Shown: piece after piece, positions 8,027-16,381 of the stretch
How the letters are laid out: each line of letters begins with the position of its first letter
Position numbering within the stretch: position 1 is the stretch's first letter
Notes under the pieces: generated by a model
The model's database searches: none
Seen by the model: only the letters and a program-made list of their open reading frames with translations
Told to the model about the DNA's origin: nothing
Program-made: the position numbers and the translations under genes
Assembly (NCBI GenBank): GCA_004524425.1
Contig: SDNN01000010.1
Coordinates: 1-32,321, forward strand
DNA: 32,321 nucleotides
Direction of reading: 5' to 3'
Source of the DNA: Promethearchaeota archaeon
GTDB taxonomy: Archaea; Asgardarchaeota; Lokiarchaeia; Sigynarchaeales; SOKP01

Positions 8027-8099
8027 AAAAAGATTATGACCAACTATTTATTTTTTAGCATTTTATTTGAATTAATCTTCAAATTTTAGTTATCATGAC

Positions 8100-8930
8100 A
8101 TGAAATTTAACATGAATGACACTTTAGATAAATATAAAGAATATGGAACGATTTTTGAAAAATATTTAAGACCAAACACGTTTCCAATTGCTATTAAGCT
8201 GATAAAAAATGAAAGTGAGATACCATCGAATGCTAAACGACCTAAAAAAGATTTAAAAGTGCAGAATTTCATATGTCAAAACTTTTCAATGGTTCGCAGG
8301 TATGGCTGGACAATAGCCATTACAGAAAAGGATTGCGCATGCAAATTAGCAAGAGCGGTTTATGGTTGGGATCCAATTTCAGAAGCAATAGAAGAATGGG
8401 GACATAAATTCAATATCGGCCTTTATGCTAAAGACTTAGAAACCTCAAAAAAACTAAGCGATCACCTTTCTGTGTTTAAAAATGAATATATTGGACTAAT
8501 CATCTCTCCTCTAACCAGAACCAAAATTATCCCTGATGTCGTCCAAATTTATTGCATGCCAGCTCAAGCAATGAGATTAACTCAAGCATATCTTTACATT
8601 GAAGGGGGAATGCTCGAGTTCAAAGATGCTGGGAGGATGGGATCCTGTCATCTTGGAGTAATAAAAACCTTTCAAACTGATAAGCCTCAATTTGTAATTC
8701 TAGGCAATGGAGACAGAGTTTGGGGTGGTGCTGAGGATCATGAAGTGATGTATTCCATTCCCCGAAGTAAGTTAAGGATGATCATAGAAGGATTAGAAGC
8801 AACGCATGATGCGGGATTGAGATATCCCATCCCTAAATACATGAATTACGTGCCTGGATTTCAATCCAATTTTCAGAAAAAGGCATTTAAAAGAGCTGGA
8901 GGCACGCTTGTTAAAGATAATAAACAATAA
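8100..8930 (+). CDS. DUF169 family protein
   Basis: A 276-residue soluble protein that matches the DUF169 pattern: an N-terminal region with FPIAIKLIKNESEIP, a Cys-containing ENFSMVRRYG-like section (here QNFSMVRRYGWTI), DCACKLARAVYGW, and a C-terminal EVMYSIPRSKL. The family is widespread in anaerobic archaea and bacteria and its biochemical role is not established. Several cysteines (near residues 60, 78 and 80) might bind metal or an Fe-S cluster; that is speculation. ATG at 8100 has no Shine-Dalgarno site and could be read from a leaderless transcript; an alternative in-frame ATG is at 8112. Confidence 0.75.
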   Translation: MKFNMNDTLDKYKEYGTIFEKYLRPNTFPIAIKLIKNESEIPSNAKRPKKDLKVQNFICQNFSMVRRYGWTIAITEKDCACKLARAVYGWDPISEAIEEWGHKFNIGLYAKDLETSKKLSDHLSVFKNEYIGLIISPLTRTKIIPDVVQIYCMPAQAMRLTQAYLYIEGGMLEFKDAGRMGSCHLGVIKTFQTDKPQFVILGNGDRVWGGAEDHEVMYSIPRSKLRMIIEGLEATHDAGLRYPIPKYMNYVPGFQSNFQKKAFKRAGGTLVKDNKQ

Positions 8931-8951
8931 TTGTTTATTTTCACCGCATTT

Positions 8952-9695
8952 TCACTCAGTTATCTCTCTTAGCCATCCTTTTTCTTTTTTTAATCTTTCA
9001 TAGTCCTTGATATCTCCAAAATCCCCTCTAAATTGAGATTTTTCCATTTTAATGACTCTTATCTTCCAATTTCTCTCATGTATTCCCTTACAAATAGCAT
9101 CAGGAAGCTCGATCTCACCCCTTTCAGATGATTTTATTTGCTTGAGAACATCAAATATCTCTCTATGGAATAAATATATTCCACAATTATTCCATTTTGG
9201 AACTTTGCTACTGGTGGGAGGTTTTTCGATCATATCAATTAAATATCCATTCTTAATGGAGAGAGAACACCCTTTTTGTATTTTCTCTAAATAATTAGAA
9301 ACCAAAATAAAATCTTCATTCATTCTTTCATGTATTTCACGCAATTTTTTATAAATTTCTGAAGAAACTAAGATATCACCATAGGTTACAACAAAATGGG
9401 AATTTTTTATTAAATCTTTACAAAGTAAGACAGCTCCTCCCGTACCATTTATTACTTCTTGTTTTAAGTATTCAATAGATACCCCCCAATTAGATCCATC
9501 ATTGAAATAATCAATGATTTGCTCTTTTAAATAACCCACTATTATGATGAGTTCGGTATATCCAGCAATCTTTATTCCGTTTATCAAATACTCTAATAAT
9601 GGTTTCCCATGAACAGGTATCATGGTTTTTTGATATACATTGGTGTATGGTTTCAAGCGTTTACCATATCCCGCACATAGTATAACAACCTTCAA
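8952..9695 (-). CDS. Sugar-1-phosphate nucleotidyltransferase
   Basis: A 247-residue GT-A-fold nucleotidyltransferase of the RmlA/MurU/HddC kind. It joins a sugar-1-phosphate and an NTP to give an NDP-sugar. The N-terminal VILCAGYGKRLKPYT is the nucleotide-binding signature, followed by K in YQKTMIPV and GKPLLEYLI. The metal-binding aspartate lies in VVTYGDILV (~residue 108), and NGTGGAVLL contacts the base. It has no C-terminal left-handed beta-helix, so it is a minimal enzyme. It lies on the same strand as, and ~2.2 kb from, a sugar kinase that could supply its substrate. The sugar and the nucleotide are not determinable by eye. Confidence 0.85.
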   Translation of the reverse strand: MKVVILCAGYGKRLKPYTNVYQKTMIPVHGKPLLEYLINGIKIAGYTELIIIVGYLKEQIIDYFNDGSNWGVSIEYLKQEVINGTGGAVLLCKDLIKNSHFVVTYGDILVSSEIYKKLREIHERMNEDFILVSNYLEKIQKGCSLSIKNGYLIDMIEKPPTSSKVPKWNNCGIYLFHREIFDVLKQIKSSERGEIELPDAICKGIHERNWKIRVIKMEKSQFRGDFGDIKDYERLKKEKGWLREITE

Positions 9696-9908
9696 TAAAT
9701 CAAATCTCCAATGTTAAAGCTTTATCAAAAACTAGAACGTGATTTTTTAACCTAAATATAGTAGTTTAACACTAATTTAGAATGCTAGCATAATAAACCT
9801 TTCAGTATATATTCTTTTTCTTAAAACCTTAATATATTAAAATTTTGAAAGATTTAGTCTTTTCATGATTATTCTAATGCTCTTATTAAAATATTTCATG
9901 TGATATTC
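9696..9908. promoter_or_regulatory. Divergent intergenic region between nucleotidyltransferase and phosphonate gene
   Basis: 213 bases between divergent starts. It contains the second copy of the dispersed repeat (9734-9758) and AT-rich candidate promoter stretches near 9830-9845. No ORF or structured RNA was seen. Confidence 0.4.
9734..9758 (+). repeat. Dispersed 25-bp intergenic repeat, copy 2
   Basis: AGAA, three bases, then the 18-base core GATTTTTTAACCTAAATA, as at 1116-1140. Both copies are also followed shortly by GTAG. Here no plus-strand gene ends just before it, which argues against a simple terminator role. Confidence 0.45.
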
Positions 9909-11837
9909 ATGAGCGAACTCATTAATCAAGCTAATAGAGGTCCCATAAAAGCAGTAATATTCGATTGGGCTGGCACTACAGTCGATTTTGGTTGCTACGC
10001 CCCCACAATTGCATTTAAAAAGATTTTTGAAGAGGAAGGAATTTCTTTAACTATTGATGAGATTCGAAAGCCCATGGGAATAATGAAAAAGGATCATGTT
10101 CGGGTTCTCTGTCAAATGGACAGAGTTAAAATGGAGTGGGAAAAAAAGAATGGCAAAGCACCTGATGAAGATGATGTTGAGATGCTCTATGGTAAATTTG
10201 AACCTACATTACTTCAGAATTTACCAGATTATACTGAACTAATTCCCGGTGTGTTAGAAACGATTGAAAAATTACGCTCAATGCATATTAAGATAGGCTC
10301 TACAACTGGATATACCAAGCCGATGATGGATATTATCATTCCCTTAGTAAAGCAAAAAGGATATCATCCTGATTCAATTATAAACTCTTCAGATGTTCCA
10401 AAAGGTCGCCCTTCACCTTACATGTGTTATTTAAACGCGATAAATCTACAAGCATTTCCTCTCGAGAGAATTGTCAAGGTAGGCGATACAGTGGCCGATA
10501 TTAAAGAAGGATTTAATGCTGGAATGTGGAGCATTGGAGTGATTGTTGGCAGCAGCGAGCTAGGATTGGATTTACAAGAATTTGAAAAGACACGTGAAGA
10601 GATTTTAGCAGAGAAATTATTTGAGATTCGCAAAAAATTCGAGGATGCGGGGGCTCATTATGTTATTGATCGGATTTCTGACTTACCAATAATTATAGAT
10701 AAAATCAACTCAAGATTAGCTAATGGTGATGTGCCATCCTTACCAAGAAATACTTACAAATTGTTGACTCCAGGTCCGATTACCACGACTTCCACGGTAA
10801 AAATGAAGATGTTAACTGATTGGGGCTCTAGAAATGATGATTTCAAGGAACTAGTGGAGAATATAAGAAAAAGATTGGTAAAATTGGCTACTCTAAAAAT
10901 CGATGATTATACAGCAATTATCATGCAAGGAAGCGGGACTTTTAGCATTGAATCAGTAATAGGAACTTCGATTCCTGCGAATGGAAAACTATTAGTTCTT
11001 GTTAATGGTGCTTATGGGAAACGCATGATTCAAATAGCCAAAATTTTGAACATAAAAACGGTTGTAATGGAATGCAATGAGCTGCAAATACCAGATTTGA
11101 ACGAAATGAAAAAAATTTTGCAGCAAGATTCCGAAATCACGCATGTTAGTTGCGTGCATTCAGAAACAACTACAGGAATTATAAACCCAATAGAAAAGAT
11201 TGCAAAGATTGTAAAAGATTTTAAAAAAATCTTGATAGTGGATGCAATGAGTAGCTTCGGAGCAATTCCTATTGACATTGGAGAACTTAACATAGATTTT
11301 TTTATAAGCTCTCCCAATAAAAATCTCCAAGGAGTGCCTGGTTTTTCTTACATCATTGCTAAAACTGAAGAGGTTACAAAATGTAAGGGCATGGCACGAT
11401 CCTTATCGTTAGATTTGCATGATCAGTGGCAAAGATTGCAGCAAATTCCTGGGAGTTTCCGATTCACCTCTCCTGTTCATGTAATTAGAGCATTTCATCA
11501 AGCACTCCTTGAATTAGAGCAAGAAGGAGGTATAGAAACACGTTATCAACGATATAAAACGAATCAGAAGATTCTTGAGGAAGGCATGAAAGAGTTGGGT
11601 TTTGAACAACTTCCTTTAGGAGAACACCAAGGTCCGATCATTACCACTTTTTACTCGCCTCAAAGCAACAAATATGATTTTAAAAAATTCTATGAAATAC
11701 TGCAAAGAAATGGATTTGTCATTTATCCGGGTAAGACAACCATAGCAGATAGTTTTAGAATAGGAACGATAGGAGAAATATATCCAGAAGATGTTAAAAA
11801 ACTCTTAAGCGTCATAGAAACCTCCATATTTTGGTAA
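9909..11837 (+). CDS. phnXW: Bifunctional phosphonoacetaldehyde hydrolase / 2-aminoethylphosphonate-pyruvate transaminase
   Basis: A 642-residue fusion. Residues ~10-265 are a HAD-type phosphonoacetaldehyde hydrolase: nucleophile D19 in IFDWAGTTVD, the Schiff-base lysine K60 in PMGIMKKDHVR, GSTTGYT, and KVGDTVADIKEG. Residues ~280-642 are a class V aminotransferase of the PhnW type, with LLTPGPITTT, VDAMSSFGAIP and the PLP lysine K471 in SSPNKNLQGVPGF. Together they would convert 2-aminoethylphosphonate plus pyruvate to alanine, acetaldehyde and phosphate. Both active sites look intact. ATG at 9909 is preferred to the in-frame GTG at 9900 because the extra residues are not family-like. No phosphonate uptake gene is seen nearby. 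Confidence 0.92.
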   Translation: MSELINQANRGPIKAVIFDWAGTTVDFGCYAPTIAFKKIFEEEGISLTIDEIRKPMGIMKKDHVRVLCQMDRVKMEWEKKNGKAPDEDDVEMLYGKFEPTLLQNLPDYTELIPGVLETIEKLRSMHIKIGSTTGYTKPMMDIIIPLVKQKGYHPDSIINSSDVPKGRPSPYMCYLNAINLQAFPLERIVKVGDTVADIKEGFNAGMWSIGVIVGSSELGLDLQEFEKTREEILAEKLFEIRKKFEDAGAHYVIDRISDLPIIIDKINSRLANGDVPSLPRNTYKLLTPGPITTTSTVKMKMLTDWGSRNDDFKELVENIRKRLVKLATLKIDDYTAIIMQGSGTFSIESVIGTSIPANGKLLVLVNGAYGKRMIQIAKILNIKTVVMECNELQIPDLNEMKKILQQDSEITHVSCVHSETTTGIINPIEKIAKIVKDFKKILIVDAMSSFGAIPIDIGELNIDFFISSPNKNLQGVPGFSYIIAKTEEVTKCKGMARSLSLDLHDQWQRLQQIPGSFRFTSPVHVIRAFHQALLELEQEGGIETRYQRYKTNQKILEEGMKELGFEQLPLGEHQGPIITTFYSPQSNKYDFKKFYEILQRNGFVIYPGKTTIADSFRIGTIGEIYPEDVKKLLSVIETSIFW

Positions 11838-11884
11838 ACTTGGGATAACCTTGGTTTAATAAGATCGAGAGCGTAATCATCAAT

Positions 11885-12994
11885 TTAATCACAGGTTATA
11901 TTTATGCCTTGACTGGTATTGATTTGGAATGCTTTTCCTCCCATTTCTTTAATCACTTCTGCAATTTTTTCCTCATTTCCTATTGCTAAAGCAAACATGG
12001 TACCTCCGAAGCCAGATCCATTTATTTTTCCTCCTATAGCACCTGATTCCACGCATTTATTAATCATTTTATTTATCTTGGGCGTAGAAACTTCGATGTT
12101 CTTATCTAATTGCGCGTGGTGCTGGTTCAAAAGAATTCCTAATTTAGTATAGAAATTGATTATTATCTTAGATTTAGCATTATTTTTTCTTAAGAGAGAC
12201 AAGTTGTTCAGTATTAGCTCTCTTGCTTCGAGTGTAATATCTCGATTTTTAATATTTCCTTCGATACTTTTTTGATATTTTTTTTCTAAATTGGGAAGAT
12301 ATGGTTGGATTTCCTTAAGGGATGTTTCATATTTATTGAAGTCGGGCATGAGATTGCTCAGGATATTAAATGCTTCAATAGCTGTATTTTTTACTCTCAG
12401 GAGATCATCAACTGTATTTTTTTTATCTAAAGAATTCCCTAAAATGAATCCATTCAAATCAGTTTTAAAATGAGTTACTTTAACACCACGTTGAAGATCT
12501 AAATAGACCAAATTACCATAGATTGATGTGAAAAAGTCCATCTTTCCTCCAGCTTCATTAAATTCCCTTACTTCTGCATTATAACCTTCATTAGCTAGTT
12601 CATTTTTATCTAAGCGTAAATTTGAAATCAAATTTAAAAAGGATAACCAAGCCATGACCAAGGCAGAGGAACTCGAGACACCAGCACCAATAGGAATATC
12701 TCCTTGTATTTTGATTTTATAGCCCTTATTAAAAATGACATCTCGCCTCAGGAATTGATTATATCCGCTTTTTAAATAATCCCTCCCGGATTCATATTCT
12801 AATTCCTTGTGATCTAGTTTTATTTCTAAAAATTCATTTGTATCTGGCAACTCGATGATAAACAATGGTTCGCTGATTCGTTTTGCTTTTAGATAAATAT
12901 ATTTAGATATGGCCATGGCAATGACGGGATAATCCAGATAATCTTGATGCTCTCCAAATAGGCATATTCGCCCTGGAGCTCTGATTTTGATCAT
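11885..12994 (-). CDS. GHMP-family sugar kinase, galactokinase-like
   Basis: A 369-residue kinase. The N-terminal APGRICLFGEHQDY is close to the galactokinase signature, IPIGAGVSSSSALV is the ATP-binding GHMP motif 2, GGKMDFF carries the likely catalytic Asp, and INGSGFGGTMFAL is motif 3. All are intact. The expected reaction is ATP-dependent phosphorylation of a sugar at C1, feeding the nucleotidyltransferase at 8952-9695 on the same strand. Galactose is the first guess, but archaeal GHMP kinases also act on other hexoses and on isoprenoid intermediates, so the substrate is open. Its stop lies 47 bases from that of the convergent phosphonate gene. Confidence 0.85.
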   Translation of the reverse strand: MIKIRAPGRICLFGEHQDYLDYPVIAMAISKYIYLKAKRISEPLFIIELPDTNEFLEIKLDHKELEYESGRDYLKSGYNQFLRRDVIFNKGYKIKIQGDIPIGAGVSSSSALVMAWLSFLNLISNLRLDKNELANEGYNAEVREFNEAGGKMDFFTSIYGNLVYLDLQRGVKVTHFKTDLNGFILGNSLDKKNTVDDLLRVKNTAIEAFNILSNLMPDFNKYETSLKEIQPYLPNLEKKYQKSIEGNIKNRDITLEARELILNNLSLLRKNNAKSKIIINFYTKLGILLNQHHAQLDKNIEVSTPKINKMINKCVESGAIGGKINGSGFGGTMFALAIGNEEKIAEVIKEMGGKAFQINTSQGINITCD

Positions 12995-13038
12995 TTTTAC
13001 ATTTAATGGGTATTGTGCTGGTATTATATAATTTTTTT

Positions 13039-13051
13039 TGTTAGCCTAACA
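13039..13051. promoter_or_regulatory. 13-bp palindrome between divergent genes
   Basis: TGTTAG-C-CTAACA is a perfect 6-bp inverted repeat with a one-base centre, placed between the starts of the GHMP kinase (12994, minus) and the longin-like gene (13126, plus). It could be a regulator site for either. Confidence 0.3.
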
Positions 13052-13125
13052 CATAAAATAATGATTCTCAAAAATAATTCTTTTCTTTAAATTTTTAAGG
13101 TTAAAAATAAATTTTTAGTAAAAAA

Positions 13126-13866
13126 ATGATTCAGGATTTAGTGATCATAAAAGACGGCATTCCGTTATTGTCAAAAAATCTCTGTAATTCACAAGAGAGT
13201 ATTTTTGCTAAAGAAGAGAATCTTATATTATTAAGCGGTTTTTTTTCAGCATTGAATAGTTTTTCTGATAAGTTTGAAAGCTTGGGTTCGATAAGTGAAT
13301 TAAAGCTTTCTAATACTGACTTAAAACTATCATTTCTAAGAGATGAGGAAACCAATATAATATATTTAGCAACCTTTGATAAGGCATCAAAAAGTCTAAA
13401 AGTACATAGATTTTTAAAAAATGTCTCTCAAAATTTTTTAAAAAAATATAATGTGAATCAGCTAAAACGATGGGATGGAAGAAGAGAAAGATTTGAAACG
13501 TTTGAGGAAGAATTGGATAAATATGTTATTATTAATGAGCAAGGAGAAAACCAGCAAGAAATTGATGAGGAAATAAATATTAACTTGGACGTTGAGAAAT
13601 ACATGGGGAGAGAGAGCATTCATGAAGATTCATTATTACAAGAATCTCCAGACTATTACAAGTTCATACCTACTTTTAGAACAGCCAAGAAAATTTTTCC
13701 CCAGTATTATTTAACCAGTGAAATATCTCAGAAAGCATTTAATGAAATTGATGGAAAGAAATCTATATTTAAAATTGCACGGGCTCTAAATTTGGAAGTA
13801 AATAAAGTCTATAGCACATGCAAAAGTCTGGTAAAATGCGGTTTCATAGATTTAAAAGAATCCTAA
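13126..13866 (+). CDS. Asgard-type longin/roadblock-like protein with C-terminal winged helix
   Basis: A 246-residue protein. Residues 1-~115 show the pattern of longin/roadblock-like domains common in Asgard archaea: a first strand with DLVIIKDGIPLLS, a helix around LLSGFFSALNSFSDKF, paired strands (ELKLSNTDLKLSFL, IIYLATF), and a last helix NVSQNFLKKY. Such domains in eukaryotes bind or regulate small GTPases. A charged linker (~125-175) follows. Residues ~185-244 look like a winged helix (SQKAFNEIDGKKSIFKIARA, then KVYSTCKSLVKCGFIDL). Its start faces the GHMP kinase. It precedes the CheR-CheD fusion by ~105 bases in the same direction, suggesting a shared signalling role. Function is inferred. 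Confidence 0.6.
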   Translation: MIQDLVIIKDGIPLLSKNLCNSQESIFAKEENLILLSGFFSALNSFSDKFESLGSISELKLSNTDLKLSFLRDEETNIIYLATFDKASKSLKVHRFLKNVSQNFLKKYNVNQLKRWDGRRERFETFEEELDKYVIINEQGENQQEIDEEININLDVEKYMGRESIHEDSLLQESPDYYKFIPTFRTAKKIFPQYYLTSEISQKAFNEIDGKKSIFKIARALNLEVNKVYSTCKSLVKCGFIDLKES

Positions 13867-13970
13867 TGTTACTCTAGAACGGAAAAAAGAAGATATTCTA
13901 AAGGTTTAAATAAACGAATAATGTTATTAATTAAATTGGGATATTTTTATTTTCAGGCGTTAAGGTGTAA

Positions 13971-15800
13971 ATGATTACTGCATTAACTAAAGAATCCAAT
14001 TCAATGGATGCTTTAATTGACAAATTGAAAGAAATCACGGGTATCAAATTTGAATATTATCAAAGAAAATTCCTTGAAAAGCGCATTAATTTCAGGATAA
14101 ATGATTTAGAATTCAGTTCAAATGAGGAATATCTTAACCACCTTATAGAGAATCCGCAAGAAATAAATAAGTTCTTAGAAAAATTTACAATTAACTATAC
14201 GTATTTCTTTAGAAATTATGAGATATTTGAAAAACTTGAAAAATATCTCAGGATATACGTAAAAAGCCTAAAAAGAAACTTACGTATTTGGTCGGCACCC
14301 TGTGCCACTGGAGATGAACCGTATTCGATTGCAATCATGCTTGATAAGTTAAAAAATCATATTACAAATTTTCCTGATTATGAAATAATAGCCTCTGACA
14401 TAGATCCAAGAGCCATAGAAATCGCAAAAATTGGTATATATGGTGAGTATTCACTCCATGAGATTCCTAAATTTTATATAGATAAATTCTTTAATAAAAC
14501 AGATACTCCAATCGGTCCAAAGTATTCTATAAGTAATAAAATAAAAAACAAAGTAGAATTTATTGAAGAAGATATCATTAAAGGTCATGAAAAAAAAAAT
14601 AGATATGATGTGATATTATGCAGAAATTTTCTTATTTATTTAGATAAAGATTCCCGAGAAAAACTGTTTAAAACCTTTGAAAATCATTTGGTAGAAGGAG
14701 GATTATTAATTTTAGGAAAAACTGAATCAATTATGAATTCTAAAGCTCATCTTAAAGTTATTGATAATGTTGATCGGTTTTATGTTAAAAATAGACCCCT
14801 TCATGATTTTAGACTCCAAATGGATAAGAAAATATCATTTAACAAGACAATGCATAAAAAGAAAATTGATTCTGACAAAAATGAACTACTAAGGAAAGAA
14901 AATGAAAGTAAAAAAGTAAAAGTAAAGGAAAATTTAGAACCTAATTCTTTATTAAGAACACGTTCAGACCTCATTGAAGATGATAACTTTATCCTGGCAA
15001 TGAATAAATCAGAAATTTTGGAGAGAAAGGAAAAAGAATTAGAAAAGAAGGAAATGCAAATCATGCGAAGGTTGAATGAAATAAAGATGAGAGAAGAAGG
15101 GGTAGAAAAGCGAGAAATTTACTTAAACCAAAGAGAAATATTGATAGGGATTAGAGAAAAAGAAATAAAACAAAGAATGTCTCAAATTAAGTTAAAAGAA
15201 AAGGAAATCATTAATTTAGAGCAGAAACATGGTAGCCTCGATAATAATAAAGATAAAATAGATTACAAACCTACAAACGATCGAGTAATCAAACCAAACA
15301 TGAAAGGGGAACTGAACTTGCCTGTTGGTCACTATGCCTTGATCAATCTACATGATAAAAATAACGAATCAACAAAATTTTCTGCTTATTCCGTGGGTGC
15401 TGGAATCGCTATAATCCTAAAAGATGAAATTAATAAGGTATATGCCATGTCACATGTATCTCATCCGAAAGCAAGGAAACCTAAAAAAGGAGCTGAAATA
15501 AAATCTCCTCACAAATTCGCGGATAGTTCATTCAATTTTTTATTAGATAACATATTATACCATGGAGCTAACAGAGAGAATCTCAAGGCTATTATCATTG
15601 GAGGATCAAACGACATTTATCACCAGGATAAATTGCATCAAAAAAATATTGATGCAATCAAAGAAGTATTATACTCCAATAAAATTTATATTGAAAAGGA
15701 ATTTTTGGGGGGTATATGTGAGAGATCAGTATTGTTTGATGCTGAGAATAAATTACTTTATATTAAAAAGATATGGGAAGATAAATTTAGGCTCATGTAA
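13971..15800 (+). CDS. CheR methyltransferase - coiled coil - CheD-like fusion
   Basis: A 609-residue three-part protein. Residues ~10-275 form a complete CheR: TINYTYFFRN (~73-82), the SAM-binding SAPCATGDEPYSIA (108-121), ASDIDPRAIEIAKIGIY, LCRNFLIYLD, and LGKTES. CheR methylates glutamates of chemoreceptors. Residues ~345-420 are a highly charged coiled coil of Glu/Lys/Arg repeats. Residues ~449-602 align with CheD (PVGHYALIN, YAMSHVSHP, KFADSSFNFLLDNI, IIGGSN, GGICERSV). The CheD position of the catalytic cysteine reads Gly478 (VGAGIA for LGSCVA), the upstream Thr is also lost, and His495 remains. So deamidase activity is unlikely and the domain may serve binding. No chemoreceptor, CheA or CheY gene is present in the window. 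Confidence 0.85.
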   Translation: MITALTKESNSMDALIDKLKEITGIKFEYYQRKFLEKRINFRINDLEFSSNEEYLNHLIENPQEINKFLEKFTINYTYFFRNYEIFEKLEKYLRIYVKSLKRNLRIWSAPCATGDEPYSIAIMLDKLKNHITNFPDYEIIASDIDPRAIEIAKIGIYGEYSLHEIPKFYIDKFFNKTDTPIGPKYSISNKIKNKVEFIEEDIIKGHEKKNRYDVILCRNFLIYLDKDSREKLFKTFENHLVEGGLLILGKTESIMNSKAHLKVIDNVDRFYVKNRPLHDFRLQMDKKISFNKTMHKKKIDSDKNELLRKENESKKVKVKENLEPNSLLRTRSDLIEDDNFILAMNKSEILERKEKELEKKEMQIMRRLNEIKMREEGVEKREIYLNQREILIGIREKEIKQRMSQIKLKEKEIINLEQKHGSLDNNKDKIDYKPTNDRVIKPNMKGELNLPVGHYALINLHDKNNESTKFSAYSVGAGIAIILKDEINKVYAMSHVSHPKARKPKKGAEIKSPHKFADSSFNFLLDNILYHGANRENLKAIIIGGSNDIYHQDKLHQKNIDAIKEVLYSNKIYIEKEFLGGICERSVLFDAENKLLYIKKIWEDKFRLM

Positions 15801-15858
15801 TGATTCATCAATCAATAATTCGACTAACTTAAATAGTTACATGAATCTTACAAAAATA

Positions 15859-16164
15859 TCATTTATGTTTTCTTTTTTGTTGTAGTTTTTTTCTTTTTTG
15901 CTCTTTTTCTTCTACTTTTTCCTCTAATTGTCTCAGCCTTTCTGAATCCTTTCCCTCAAATTTAAAAACCCCAGCGATCTTACTCTCTTCTTTCTGACCG
16001 GATTTAGAGATTTTTTCAAATGAAACTTGAATGGGTAAATCTTGATTCAAGGCCATGTTTATAAAATTTATAAATCCAATATGCTTACTGGGGGCGATGT
16101 TAAACTTGATAGTTGCTTCTTTATTTTTTTTTGTAGTCGTCCTTAAAATTAATCGTAATTTCAA
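15859..16164 (-). CDS. Small conserved-looking protein with charged tail
   Basis: A 101-residue protein of unknown function. The first ~75 residues alternate strands and helices (LRLILRT, ATIKFNIAPSKHIGFINFIN, LPIQVSFEKI, AGVFKFEG), as in a small alpha/beta domain; the last ~25 are almost all charged (KVEEKEQKRKKLQQKRKHK). The start is TTG at 16164, preceded by AGGAG about 11 bases upstream and by a TATA-like TTTTTAAATATATAA (minus strand, near 16193-16207). An in-frame TGA lies just upstream, so the start cannot be further away. Its stop faces that of CheR-CheD. Confidence 0.5.
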   Translation of the reverse strand: MKLRLILRTTTKKNKEATIKFNIAPSKHIGFINFINMALNQDLPIQVSFEKISKSGQKEESKIAGVFKFEGKDSERLRQLEEKVEEKEQKRKKLQQKRKHK

Positions 16165-16381
16165 ATGTTTTCAAGCTCCTTTTTGTTGATGAATTATATA
16201 TTTAAAAATACATCAAGTAAAAAAAATATATCAATTAAGTAAACTATAATCAATGAATTCTATTTATTTATTTGTACTTTTATTCTTTAGATTTAGAAAT
16301 GATATTTCTTGGGAATTAGAGGAATAAAAATATTTAATTTATTCCATTGTTTTAGTTATGTAAGTTTAAAAGTTAAATCTC
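16165..16381. promoter_or_regulatory. Divergent intergenic region
   Basis: 217 AT-rich bases. A TATA-like stretch near 16193-16207 serves the minus-strand small gene, and AAATATTTAATTTA near 16327-16340 is a candidate for the plus-strand lipid gene. No further structure was seen. Confidence 0.35.

Noticed and set aside
14801..15064. 87-residue minus-strand ORF, Phe/Ser-rich
   Set aside because: Complement of the Lys/Glu coiled coil of CheR-CheD; composition is fully explained by that.
15562..15885. 107-residue plus-strand ORF overlapping the end of CheR-CheD
   Set aside because: Runs in another frame over the certain CheD domain and shows no independent features.
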